This document shows positions 50,921-59,048 of a stretch of DNA of 64,000 nt, in pieces (positions within the stretch are counted from its first letter, which is position 1; each line of letters begins with the position of its first letter). Source of the stretch: Schaalia odontolytica (lineage in GTDB: Bacteria > Actinomycetota > Actinomycetes > Actinomycetales > Actinomycetaceae). The translations under genes were made by a program, and so were the position numbers. The stretch is taken from NCBI RefSeq assembly GCF_024584435.1, contig NZ_CP102197.1, positions 62,001 to 126,000 of the forward strand, in the 5' to 3' direction. The notes under the pieces were generated by a model. It ran no database searches. It was not told the origin of the DNA and worked only from the letters and a program-made list of their open reading frames with translations.

Positions 50921-51074
50921 GTTCCGCCTTCCGTCGCTGTGCCCACCGGATGATTGTAGGCGAGCGAATGATGCAGGGAGAGGGGCGAAGCGCCGGCGGT
51001 CTGGGGCGGACGGGGTGTTGTCAATCATAAGCCCAGGCTACGGCTGGTCATACTCATCTGCGTCCGCCCAGGAT

Positions 51075-51096
51075 CCCCGTTTGACGCCTGAGGCTA
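51075..51096. repeat. Right 22-bp direct repeat of the restriction-modification island
   Basis: Identical to 48936-48957. The last three bases are the reverse complement of the TAG stop of the gene at 51094-51867. Confidence 0.9.
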
Positions 51097-51867
51097 ACGC
51101 GGCAGGCTCTTGGCCAGCAACGCCCCGGCGCACAGGGCGTCCGCGTCCAGGACGAACGCGGGATCGACGCAGTAGAGGCCCGGCCCCTGCGGGAGCGCAG
51201 GATTCGAGGACAGCGCCTCGGCCAGCGCGGCTCTCACCTCGCCATCAGGGACGGACGCGGTGAGCGAGCGCCCGTCTGAGGAAACGACGAGCCTCACGTC
51301 GCCCTCCTCGACGCGCCGCACGCCGACACGGTCGAGAAGCAGCGGAAGAATCCCCGAGGGATCCGCGCAGGACACGCTTCGCGGCGCGGGAGCGCCTCCG
51401 GCCACCGCGGTGATCCTCGCGGCCGCGCGGTCGACGTACGCCCCGACCATGCCCTCGCCGACCGATTCCCAGCCCCCGCACGCGCGCACGATCGAGGACT
51501 CGTCGCCGTTGGCCGCCGCGGCCTCGTCAATGAGAGCAAGCGCAGACGCAGAGGCCGGCGCTCCCTCGCTCGATCGGTCGACGGCGCGCCCGCCCAGGTA
51601 CACCAGAGCGCGGGAGTCCTCCGTGACATACACGGCGCCGTCGGCCATCACCATGCGCACCGAGAAAGCGGTGAGGGGAGCGGGCAGCGCGCGCGGCATC
51701 ACGAGCCCGTGCCCGCCGGCTCCCTCGACGATGGCAGCTCCCTCCCGTGCTCTCTCCATCCCCTCCGCGGTCTCGTAGCCGATGATCAGGCGGAAACGAC
51801 CGCCCGTGGCGGCGGACAGGAAAGAAGCGATACCCGCAAAGAGCGACGGGCTAGCACAGCGTGTCAT
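51094..51867 (-). CDS. Conserved-looking protein of unknown function
   Basis: The 257-residue product has no signal peptide, membrane segment or motif that I recognise. It is Ala/Gly/Ser rich, with GRFRLIIGYETAEGMERA near the start and two similar halves suggested by VYVTEDSRALVYLGG and VRLVVSSDGRSLTASV. TACCCT (reverse of 51874-51879) six bases before the ATG supports the start and a leaderless transcript. Its stop codon is in the right repeat of the R-M island. Confidence 0.7.
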   Translation of the reverse strand: MTRCASPSLFAGIASFLSAATGGRFRLIIGYETAEGMERAREGAAIVEGAGGHGLVMPRALPAPLTAFSVRMVMADGAVYVTEDSRALVYLGGRAVDRSSEGAPASASALALIDEAAAANGDESSIVRACGGWESVGEGMVGAYVDRAAARITAVAGGAPAPRSVSCADPSGILPLLLDRVGVRRVEEGDVRLVVSSDGRSLTASVPDGEVRAALAEALSSNPALPQGPGLYCVDPAFVLDADALCAGALLAKSLPR

Positions 51868-52003
51868 GTGCAGAGGGTAACACCACGAACGCGCGAGTGA
51901 TAACCGTGCCCGCCACCCGGCCGCGGGAACCGCTTCCGTCCGCCGCCTCGCCGCGACACCGGGCGCTCGCGACTATCCTGAGGGAAGCGACGAAGGAGGA
52001 ATC

Positions 52004-53197
52004 ATGCAGCTGACGGACGTGACTGACCCGATTGCGCTCGCTCGCCAGATGATCGACATCCCGTCGGTGTCGGGACAGGAAGGGCCCCTCGCCGACGCCG
52101 TCGAGGCGGCGCTACGCGACGCGGGCTTCGGCACGGTCCCGGCCCTGGAGATCCTGCGCGACGGCGACGCGGTGTGCGCGCGCACACGGCTGGGGCGGGG
52201 CCAGCGTCTCGTTCTCGCGGGGCACCTGGACACCGTCCCCATCGCAGACAACGTTCCCGGCCGCAGCGAAGAGCGCGACGGTGTCGAGATCCTGTGGGGG
52301 CGCGGCTCGGTGGACATGCTCGGCGGGTGCGCGGCCTCCCTCGCCCTGGCCTGCGAGGCCGGGCGGAGCGCGCGCGGGGGAGCACGGCCGCCGCTCGCCT
52401 ACGACGTGACGTGGATCTTCTACGACCACGAGGAGGTGGCCTCAGATCTCAACGGCCTGGGGCGCATCCACCGCCGCCACCCCGAGTGGCTCGACGGTGA
52501 CCTCGCGCTTCTCGGCGAGCCCACGTGTGCGCAGGTGGAGGGAGGCTGCAACGGGACGCTGCGCATCATCGCCCGCTTCCCCGGGCTGGCCGCGCACTCG
52601 GCGCGCGCATGGATGGGAGACAACGCGATCCACGCGATGGCGCCCGTCATCGAGAGGATCGCCGCCTACGGCAACCCCGTCACCTCCGTTGACGGGCTGG
52701 ACTTTCGCGAGTCCCTCTCGGTCGTGCGCGTCGAGGGAGGCACGGCGAACAACGTCATCCCCGAGTCCGCCTCCATGACGGTCAACTACCGTTTCGCGCC
52801 CTCAAGAAGCGCCGAGGATGCGCTCGCGTGGGTGAGGAGCCTCTTCGAGGCAACGGGAGCCACCGTCGAGGTCGACGACCTGTGCGAGGGGGCGCGTCCC
52901 GGAGCCGATTCCGCGCTCGCCCAGCGCTTCCTCGAGGTTGCGCGCTCTCACGCGGCGCGGGCGGGCGGTGAGCTGCGTGTGAGCGCCAAGGTCGGCTGGA
53001 CGGACGTCGCCCGCTTCACGCAGGCGGGGGTTCCCGCCATGAACTTCGGCCCCGGGGACCCGCTGCTCGCGCACACGCGCGACGAACACGTGCCGACCTC
53101 GGATATCCTCAGGGTGCATGAGACGCTCCGGGAGTTCGTGCTCGCGCCGACGCGCGCGTGCGCGAGCCCAGAACCAACGAGGAAGACACGATCATGA
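52004..53197 (+). CDS. dapE: Succinyl-diaminopimelate desuccinylase
   Basis: A 397-residue M20 metallopeptidase-family enzyme of lysine and meso-DAP synthesis. Zinc ligands appear in LAGHLDTVPI and GRGSVDMLGG, and the catalytic Glu in FYDHEEVAS. AAHSARAWMGDNAIH is the dimerisation-domain motif, and a late His lies in LLAHTRDEHVP. GAAGGAGG before the ATG decides the start. It overlaps the next gene by 4 bp. The order dapE-LOG-DUF3117 is conserved in actinobacteria. Confidence 0.94.
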   Translation: MQLTDVTDPIALARQMIDIPSVSGQEGPLADAVEAALRDAGFGTVPALEILRDGDAVCARTRLGRGQRLVLAGHLDTVPIADNVPGRSEERDGVEILWGRGSVDMLGGCAASLALACEAGRSARGGARPPLAYDVTWIFYDHEEVASDLNGLGRIHRRHPEWLDGDLALLGEPTCAQVEGGCNGTLRIIARFPGLAAHSARAWMGDNAIHAMAPVIERIAAYGNPVTSVDGLDFRESLSVVRVEGGTANNVIPESASMTVNYRFAPSRSAEDALAWVRSLFEATGATVEVDDLCEGARPGADSALAQRFLEVARSHAARAGGELRVSAKVGWTDVARFTQAGVPAMNFGPGDPLLAHTRDEHVPTSDILRVHETLREFVLAPTRACASPEPTRKTRS

Positions 53198-53919
53198 ACA
53201 AGCTCGACAAGACCTACCGTCGCGGATCCGTCGTCTTACGCGGCACGCAGATTCCGCGTCTGACGGCCGACGCGTCGCTGCTGCAACCCGAATCCAATGC
53301 CGACTGGAAGCACACCGACCCGTGGAGGGTCCTGCGCATCCAGTCCGAGTTCGTCGAGGGATTCGAGGCCCTGGCCAAGGTTGGCTCCGCGGTCTCCGTC
53401 TTCGGCTCCGCGCGCACGCTGCCCGACGACCCCCTATACCGCGGCGCCCAACGCATCGGTGAACTCCTGGTCGAGCGCGGCTACGCGGTGATCACCGGCG
53501 GAGGGCCTGGCATCATGGAAGCGGCGAACCGCGGCGCGTGGGAGGCGGGCGGCACCTCGGTGGGGCTGGGCATCGAGCTTCCGCACGAGGAGGGCATGAA
53601 CCAGTGGGTGAACCTGGGGGTGAACTTCCGGTACTTCTTCGCCCGCAAGACGATGTTCGTGAAGTACTCTCAGGGGTTCATCGTCATGCCCGGCGGCTTT
53701 GGAACGATGGACGAGCTCTTTGAGTCCGCCACGTTGCTGCAGACGGGCAAGATCCGTTCCTTCCCGCTCGTCCTCGTGGGAACACAGTACTGGTCAGGAT
53801 TGGTTGATTGGGTTCGCTCCTCGATGGTCGAGGCGGGGATGATCTCGGCCGACGAGGTGTACCTGCTGCACGTCGTTGATGACCCGGTTGAAGCGGTTCG
53901 CTTGGCGACGGGAGCGTAG
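53194..53919 (+). CDS. LOG-family protein (TIGR00730, Rossmann fold)
   Basis: The 241-residue protein shows the family signatures GGGPGIMEAANRGAWEAGG and PGGFGTMDELFE, plus VSVFGSART at the nucleotide-binding start. LOG proteins hydrolyse cytokinin- or AMP-type nucleotide phosphoribosides; the physiological substrate in bacteria is often unclear. An in-frame extension upstream exists, but ATGA overlap with dapE at 53194 and a GAGGA ribosome site favour this start. Confidence 0.93.
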   Translation: MNKLDKTYRRGSVVLRGTQIPRLTADASLLQPESNADWKHTDPWRVLRIQSEFVEGFEALAKVGSAVSVFGSARTLPDDPLYRGAQRIGELLVERGYAVITGGGPGIMEAANRGAWEAGGTSVGLGIELPHEEGMNQWVNLGVNFRYFFARKTMFVKYSQGFIVMPGGFGTMDELFESATLLQTGKIRSFPLVLVGTQYWSGLVDWVRSSMVEAGMISADEVYLLHVVDDPVEAVRLATGA

Positions 53920-54110
53920 GGTTTCGGCGCATTCTCGGGGACCGTGCCCGCGCCGAGGTCGCGTGCGCACGTGGGGCTCGGCCCGCCCCCGTTCCTCCCC
54001 TTGCGGCCGCGCTGACTAGCTGTTAATGAAAGAATGCGCTTATCCGGTAAGATAGGGGTGATGCCCCCGCCGTTGGTGGCTCGGGCGTAACTCTCAGAAG
54101 GAGTGCACAC

Positions 54111-54275
54111 ATGGCAGCAATGAAACCTCGCACGGGGGATGGTCCCCTGGAAGTCAGCGCGGAAGGCCGCGGCATCGTCGTGCGAATCCCCACCGAGGGG
54201 GGCGGTCGCCTCGTTATCGAGATGAGCGCGCAGGAGGCGGCCGAACTCGCCGATGCGCTCGGCAACGCCATCTGA
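54111..54275 (+). CDS. DUF3117 family small protein
   Basis: This 54-residue protein starts MAAMKPRTGDGPLEV, then EGRGIVVRIPTEGGGRLVIEM, the highly conserved DUF3117 sequence found across actinobacteria, usually between dapE/LOG and the O-methyltransferase, as here. Function unknown. AAGGAG lies eight bases before the ATG, and TAAGAT (54048-54053) is a plausible -10 box. Confidence 0.95.
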   Translation: MAAMKPRTGDGPLEVSAEGRGIVVRIPTEGGGRLVIEMSAQEAAELADALGNAI

Positions 54276-54287
54276 ATCTACCGACGA

Positions 54288-54323
54288 AGCGGTGGGAGAG
54301 GGAAGCGGCCCTGTCCCACCGCT
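54288..54323. terminator. Terminator between DUF3117 and the O-methyltransferase
   Basis: AGCGGTGGGA (54288-54297) pairs with TCCCACCGCT (54314-54323), and AGGG/CCCT pair inside the loop. It lies between convergent genes, 12 bp after the DUF3117 stop. Confidence 0.65.
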
Positions 54324-54355
54324 GTGCTGTCTGTCGGCTCCGCGCGCGCTCGATC

Positions 54356-54985
54356 TCAGCGCTTGACGGCGACCGCGAGCCCGTCTCCGACGGGCAGGAG
54401 CGCGGAGGCGAACTCCTCGGAGTTGCGCAGGTAGTTCACGACCTCACGCGCGACGACGGTGCGCGCGTCTCGGCGCGCCGGGTCGGCCACCTGGTCATGC
54501 CACAGGGCGTGCACGAAGGCGATTGTTCCGCCGGGGCGGAGGATGCGAACGGCGTGGTCGAGGTACTGGGGTGTTTCCTCCAGGTCTGCGTCCAGGACCA
54601 CCAGGTCATAGCCGCGTGCGGCCATGCGGGGAAGCACATCCAAGGCGCGCCCTGCGATGAGGCGCGTGCGGTGGGAGGAGACCCCCGCGGCGGCGAAGTT
54701 GCGGCGCGCATGCCCCAGTAGCTCCGACTCCATGTCGATGGTCGTCAGCACTCCGTCCGTGGCCATGCCGTCGAGGAGCCACAAGCCCGAGACCCCGGCC
54801 CCCGTTCCCACCTCGAGGACGGCTCGCGCGCCGGACACGGCGGCGAGCATGCGAAGCGCCGCACCGGTTCCGGAGGAGACGGGCGTGGCTCCGAGTTCCG
54901 CGGCGACGACGCGGGCGGCGGTCAGCGCATCGCTTTCCGCCACGTAGTCTTCGGTGTACACCCACGTCTGGGCCTTGTCCGCCAT
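54356..54985 (-). CDS. O-methyltransferase, class I SAM-dependent
   Basis: The 209-residue protein starts at MADKAQTWVYTEDYVAE (GAGGAACAGGTG upstream). It has AVLEVGTGAGVSGLWLLDGM (motif I), LTTIDMESELLGHARRNF, DLVVLDADLEETPQYLDHAVRIL and GGTIAFVHALWHDQ, the catechol-O-methyltransferase-like family. Metal-binding Asp residues are in VVLDAD. The M. tuberculosis counterpart sits in the same neighbourhood, between DUF3117 and mrp. Substrate unknown. Confidence 0.9.
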   Translation of the reverse strand: MADKAQTWVYTEDYVAESDALTAARVVAAELGATPVSSGTGAALRMLAAVSGARAVLEVGTGAGVSGLWLLDGMATDGVLTTIDMESELLGHARRNFAAAGVSSHRTRLIAGRALDVLPRMAARGYDLVVLDADLEETPQYLDHAVRILRPGGTIAFVHALWHDQVADPARRDARTVVAREVVNYLRNSEEFASALLPVGDGLAVAVKR

Positions 54986-55172
54986 CACCTGTTCCTCACG
55001 TTGTTTCGTTCTCCTCGACGAGGAGCGCTCTCGCGTTCGCTCTTCCCCTCGCCTCAGGGTACAGGCGAGGAATGAACGGGGCGCGGTGGCGCTCCGGAAG
55101 ATCGGGAAAAGTGGGCGGGGGCGCACGTATGTGCAGGTGCGGCCCCGCCCGTGGGGGACGCGGGCAGCGGCA

Positions 55173-56303
55173 TCAATGCTGGATGGGGGAGACGCCGAGT
55201 TGGCGGCCCGCCAGGCCGCGGTCCGCCGACGCGAGCTGCTTGCCGAGGGCGGCGAGGACCTCGGCGGCGGGGCCGGAAGCCACGGACACGGGTTCGCCGC
55301 GGTCGCCTCCCTCACGCAGCGCGATGTCGAGGGGAACCTGGGCGAGGAGGGGGACCTCGTAGCCGAGCTGGGCGCTCAGGCGCTTGGAGACAGCCTGCCC
55401 GCCCCCGGATCCGAAGATCTCCAGGCGAGAGCCGTCGGGTTGGGGCAGGAACGACATGTTTTCGACGACCCCGATGACCTTCTGGTTCGTCTGAGACGCG
55501 ATCGATCCGGCGCGCTCGGCGACCTCGGCGGCGGCGACCTGCGGGGTCGTCACGACCAGGATCTCGGAGGTGGGGAGCAGCTGCGCGATCGAGATCGCCA
55601 CGTCGCCCGTGCCGGGGGGCATGTCGATGAGCAGGACATCAAGGTCTCCCCAGAACACGTCGGCGAGGAACTGCTGGAGGGCCCGGTGGAGCATGGGGCC
55701 GCGCCAGATGACCGCCTGCCCGTCGGGGACGAACATGCCGATAGAAATGACCTTGACGCCGCCAGCGCCGCCCGGTGGGATCATCATGCCGTCGATGACC
55801 TGCGGGTCGTGAGCCACCCCGAGCATGCGCGGGATCGAGAACCCGTAGATGTCGGCGTCCATGACGCCAACCTTGAGGCCATGGGCGGCCATCGCGGCGG
55901 CCAGGTTCGCGGTCATGGAGGACTTGCCGACACCGCCCTTTCCAGACGTGACGGCGATGACGCGGGTGAGGGAGTCGGGACGCGAGAAGGGGATCTCGCG
56001 CTCGGGTCGTCCGCCGTTGAGCTTTTCCCGCAGCGCCTTCTTCTGCGCGTCGTCCATGACACCCATCTCGACGGATACCTTCTCGACGCCCTCAAGGGCG
56101 CCGACGCGGTCGGTGACGTCCTTGGAGATGGTGGTGCGCAGGGGGCAACCGGCGGTCGTGAGCAGGACCTTGACAAAGACGGAGGAACCGTCGATTGTCA
56201 CCAGGTCGGGGCCGACCATGTTGAGGTCGGTGATGGGGCGGTGGATCTCGGGGTCGATGACCTGGCCGAGAGCCTCCATGACGGAATCGAGCGTGACTGG
56301 CAT
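55173..56303 (-). CDS. mrp: Mrp/NBP35 family Fe-S cluster carrier ATPase
   Basis: I start at MPVTLDSVMEALGQV (56303): TAGAGT (reverse of 56311-56316) is seven bases upstream, and the longer frame start would lie before it. The 376-residue protein has an N-terminal MIP18/DUF59 domain (VIDPEIHRPITDLNMV), the deviant Walker A GKGGVGKSSM, VGVMDADIYGFSIPRM, and DVLLIDMPPGTGDVAI. It probably assembles and transfers Fe-S clusters. Confidence 0.93.
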   Translation of the reverse strand: MPVTLDSVMEALGQVIDPEIHRPITDLNMVGPDLVTIDGSSVFVKVLLTTAGCPLRTTISKDVTDRVGALEGVEKVSVEMGVMDDAQKKALREKLNGGRPEREIPFSRPDSLTRVIAVTSGKGGVGKSSMTANLAAAMAAHGLKVGVMDADIYGFSIPRMLGVAHDPQVIDGMMIPPGGAGGVKVISIGMFVPDGQAVIWRGPMLHRALQQFLADVFWGDLDVLLIDMPPGTGDVAISIAQLLPTSEILVVTTPQVAAAEVAERAGSIASQTNQKVIGVVENMSFLPQPDGSRLEIFGSGGGQAVSKRLSAQLGYEVPLLAQVPLDIALREGGDRGEPVSVASGPAAEVLAALGKQLASADRGLAGRQLGVSPIQH

Positions 56304-56313
56304 GCCCTCCACT

Positions 56314-56907
56314 CTACTGGCCGGGGTGTCCATCTTCTAGGGGACAGCCCCCGGTTGCTCGGGGCTCTTCCTGCTCGCTGCCATCCGTTCGTTCCCGCTC
56401 TCCAATCGCCAAGGCGGCTGTGTCCGCCGCCAGCTCGGAGCGCAATTCGTCAAGCATGTCGCGCAGCTCCGAGCGCACGAAGTCGCGCGTGGCGACATCC
56501 TGGAGCGCGAGGCGCAGGCCGGCTATCTCCCGGGCGAGATACTCGGTGTCGGCCAGGTTGCGTTCCGCGCGCAGGCGGTCCTGCTCGGCTTGGACGCGAT
56601 CGCGCGCGTCCTGACGGTTCTGCGCGAGCATGATGAGCGGGGCCGAGTACGAGGCCTGGGTCGAGAACGCGAGGTTCAACAGGATGAAGGGGTAGGGGTC
56701 CCACGCGGCTTCTTCGCTGATGCTAGCGAGCAGGAGGTTAGCGGAGATCCACGCGACGACGAAGATCGTCATGTACAGGACGAACTTCGGGGATCCCATG
56801 AAGCGCGCGGTGGCCTCGGCGAAGCGCCCGAAGCCGTCGCCGCCGCCGCCGGAGCGACGGAAGAACGACCGGCGCCTTTCGAGCGGGTTATCCAGGCGAT
56901 CAGCCAT
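56314..56907 (-). CDS. DUF1003 membrane protein
   Basis: The 197-residue protein has two membrane segments (FVLYMTIFVVAWISANLLL, about 42-60; FILLNLAFSTQASYSAPLIM, about 73-92) joined by a short loop with EAAWDPYPF, the conserved DUF1003 core. A Gln/Arg/Glu-rich coiled coil and an acidic tail follow. Function unknown. It overlaps the MgtE-N/CBS gene by 8 bp, a pairing conserved in actinobacteria, so it may work with that protein at the membrane in divalent-ion handling. Confidence 0.9.
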   Translation of the reverse strand: MADRLDNPLERRRSFFRRSGGGGDGFGRFAEATARFMGSPKFVLYMTIFVVAWISANLLLASISEEAAWDPYPFILLNLAFSTQASYSAPLIMLAQNRQDARDRVQAEQDRLRAERNLADTEYLAREIAGLRLALQDVATRDFVRSELRDMLDELRSELAADTAALAIGERERTDGSEQEEPRATGGCPLEDGHPGQ

Positions 56908-58204
56908 CGATGCTCCTTGCCATCATGCGGTCGGTCACGTCGTCGTCGTAGTCGCGCCAGTCGGTGGGCAGGAGCTCGTCGAGGACGTCGTCGACCGAGA
57001 CAGCGCCGTGGAGGTGCCCGTCCTCGTCGACGACCGGGAGGACCGTCAGGTTGTAGGTGGCGAGCAGTCGCGTGACCGTCGCGATGTGGGCGTTGGGTTC
57101 CACGGACTCGATGTCGCGGTCCAGGATCGTTCCCAGGAGGGTCTGCGGAGGCTCGCGCAGGGCGCGTTGGATATGCACCATGCCCAGGTATTGGCCCGTC
57201 GGCGTCTCCTGGGGAGGGCGGGCGATGAACGCCACGGTCGCGATGGACGCGGGAATGTCCTCGCGCCGCACGGCGGCGAGCATCTGTGCCACGGTCGCGT
57301 TGGGGCCGAAGACGACGGGTTCGGTGGTCATGAGCGAACCGGCGGTGGACTCGTCGTAGGTCATGAGGCGACGAACGTCCTCTGCTTCCTCGGGTTCCAT
57401 GAGGGCGAGGAGGGACTGGGCTTGGGCATCGGGAAGCTCGGCGACCAGGTCGGCGGCGTCGTCGGGCTGCATGACGTCGAGGACGTCGGCGGCGCGGGCA
57501 GCCTCGAGGCCCGAGACGATAGCGACGCGGTCGTCGTCTCCCAGCTCCTCAAGCACGTCGGCGAGGCGGGCGTCGGTGAGCTGCGTGGCGACCGCCATCT
57601 TGCGGTCCTGGGGGAGGGTGTGCATGAAGTCGGCCAGGTCAGCCGGACGCATGTCCTCCGTGTACTGCAGCAGCGCGGTGGCCGCCTGGTTCGAGTCCGT
57701 CTTGAGCAGGCCCGACACGTCGGACACGTCCACCGTCAGGGTCTCGCCGCTGCGGGTGAAACCAAGGGAGGACGTGCGCACGCGCTGGACATGCAGGGTG
57801 GAGATGACCCAATCCTTGGGACGCCGTTGGCGCATCGCCACGTCGAGGATGCGCACCTTCCCGGAGCCGTCGTTCATGGTGACGACCCGGTCGAAGAGCT
57901 CGGAGAGCACGAGGGTCTCGATGGGGCGCTGGGTGAAGGAACGGATGTTGAGCAGGCCGGTCGTGATGACCGAGCCGGACTCGATCGCGGTGACGCGGGT
58001 GAGCGGCAGGAAGACGCGTTTGCGTGGCCCGACCTCGACGACGAAGCCGATGACGTTGGCGGCCGATTTCAGCCGAAAGATGACAACAACATCGTGAATC
58101 TTACCAACCTGGTCGCCCAAAGGGTCGAAAACACCGGTGCCGGCGAGCTTTCCGATGTAGACGCGGCGGCCCTTGGTGCCTAGTTCAATAGATGCGATGC
58201 TCAC
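56900..58204 (-). CDS. PRC-like, MgtE-N and CBS domain protein
   Basis: The 434-residue cytoplasmic protein has an N-terminal PRC-barrel-like part (KIHDVVVIFRLKSAANVIGFVVEV), then the superhelical MgtE N-terminal domain (ADLADFMHTLPQDRK, ADVLEELGDDDRVAIV, VLDVMQPDDAADLVAELP, EEAEDVRRLMTYDESTAGSLMT), and a CBS pair. It lacks the membrane domain of MgtE, so it is a sensor or regulator for Mg2+ rather than a channel. TAAAAT six bases before the GTG marks a leaderless start. Confidence 0.9.
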   Translation of the reverse strand: MSIASIELGTKGRRVYIGKLAGTGVFDPLGDQVGKIHDVVVIFRLKSAANVIGFVVEVGPRKRVFLPLTRVTAIESGSVITTGLLNIRSFTQRPIETLVLSELFDRVVTMNDGSGKVRILDVAMRQRRPKDWVISTLHVQRVRTSSLGFTRSGETLTVDVSDVSGLLKTDSNQAATALLQYTEDMRPADLADFMHTLPQDRKMAVATQLTDARLADVLEELGDDDRVAIVSGLEAARAADVLDVMQPDDAADLVAELPDAQAQSLLALMEPEEAEDVRRLMTYDESTAGSLMTTEPVVFGPNATVAQMLAAVRREDIPASIATVAFIARPPQETPTGQYLGMVHIQRALREPPQTLLGTILDRDIESVEPNAHIATVTRLLATYNLTVLPVVDEDGHLHGAVSVDDVLDELLPTDWRDYDDDVTDRMMARSIDG

Positions 58205-58210
58205 CTAATC

Positions 58211-58216
58211 ATTTTA
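58211..58216 (-). promoter_or_regulatory. -10 box TAAAAT, leaderless position
   Basis: Reverse strand TAAAAT ends six bases before the GTG at 58204 of the MgtE-N/CBS gene; no ribosome site. Confidence 0.6.
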
Positions 58217-58305
58217 GGCTGTGGACTAAGGAAGCGTAACGGCGAGCCGGGCGCGGGGTGGACAATGCGTCCCATGCCACCGCCGCCGCGGTGTAAGGAG
58301 ACACG

Positions 58306-59025
58306 ATGCCCCAAGCGATAGAACCTCAGATGCCCACCGGCACGGAGGTCGCCTCCTACCAGACCTACGCGCAGGCGCGCGCCGGGGTGGATTACCTGTC
58401 CGACAACGGCTTTGATGTCTCGTCCATCACGATCGTGGGTACCGACCTGCACCTGGTGGAACGAGTGAGGGGACGCCTCACGATCGCCCGCGCATCGCTG
58501 TCCGGCGCCTCCAGCGGCGCCCTGTGGGGGGCGCTGATCGGCATGCTGATGTCTGCGGGACAGAGCGTCGGCGGAACCGGAGGATGGGTCGTGAGCGGCA
58601 TCGTCGTCGGCGCGCTCGTCGGGATGGCCCTGGCCGCGCTGGCCTTCATCATCCGGGGGCGTAACCGCGACCTGGTGTCCTCCCAGCAGGTCGTTGCCGT
58701 GCGCTACGCGGTGCTGGCCTCGGCCGACATCGACCGCGCCTACGCGCTGCTGCAGCGAACGCCCGGCAACCGGGCGCGTGCCCAGCGCCCGCGGGCAGAG
58801 ACTGAACTTCCGAAGAAGGACTCGGTGGGCTTCTTCCCGGATGGCCGCCCGCGTTTTGGCGCGGCCACCAAGGAAGGCGACGTGCCCGGGGCGCCGGCCG
58901 CGCCCGAACCGGGAGCGGCGCCCGAGGGTGGAAGCCCCGAGGCACCTGCCGCGCCCGACGCGCCGCCCTCCGGGCAAGAGGACGCCCCGGCCTCGTCCCC
59001 GTCGAAGGACTGCCCCGAGGCGTAA
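58306..59025 (+). CDS. General stress protein (YflT-like) with two membrane helices
   Basis: The 239-residue protein has the general stress protein 17M-like domain (EVASYQTYAQARAGVDYLSDNGFDVSSITIVG, residues 12-45). Two adjacent glycine-rich membrane segments (about 65-85 and 90-115) follow, then a basic stretch and a Pro/Ala/Glu-rich disordered tail of about 60 residues. Function unknown; probably membrane-associated stress response. GGAG precedes the ATG. The stop codon lies in the loop of the terminator hairpin. Confidence 0.85.
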   Translation: MPQAIEPQMPTGTEVASYQTYAQARAGVDYLSDNGFDVSSITIVGTDLHLVERVRGRLTIARASLSGASSGALWGALIGMLMSAGQSVGGTGGWVVSGIVVGALVGMALAALAFIIRGRNRDLVSSQQVVAVRYAVLASADIDRAYALLQRTPGNRARAQRPRAETELPKKDSVGFFPDGRPRFGAATKEGDVPGAPAAPEPGAAPEGGSPEAPAAPDAPPSGQEDAPASSPSKDCPEA

Positions 59026-59034
59026 CCTCGGGGC
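59012..59034. terminator. Terminator hairpin enclosing the stop codon
   Basis: GCCCCGAGG (59012-59020) and CCTCGGGGC (59026-59034) pair over the loop CGTAA that contains the TAA stop; it serves two convergent genes. Confidence 0.7.
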
Positions 59035-59048
59035 GGCGCGAGGAGCGC

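Larger units (their letters stand above)
48958..51074. mobile_element. Restriction-modification island inserted with 22-bp target duplication
   Basis: The two R-M genes and about 290 bp of flanking DNA lie between perfect 22-bp repeats. The left copy completes the BMP gene and the right copy supplies the stop of the convergent gene at 51094-51867, so removing one repeat plus the island restores a compact convergent gene pair. No transposase or integrase is present. Insertion with long target duplication is known for other R-M units. Confidence 0.8.

Noticed and set aside
48958..51074. Transposon or prophage carrying the restriction-modification genes
   Set aside because: No transposase, integrase or terminal inverted repeats are present; only direct repeats bound the segment.
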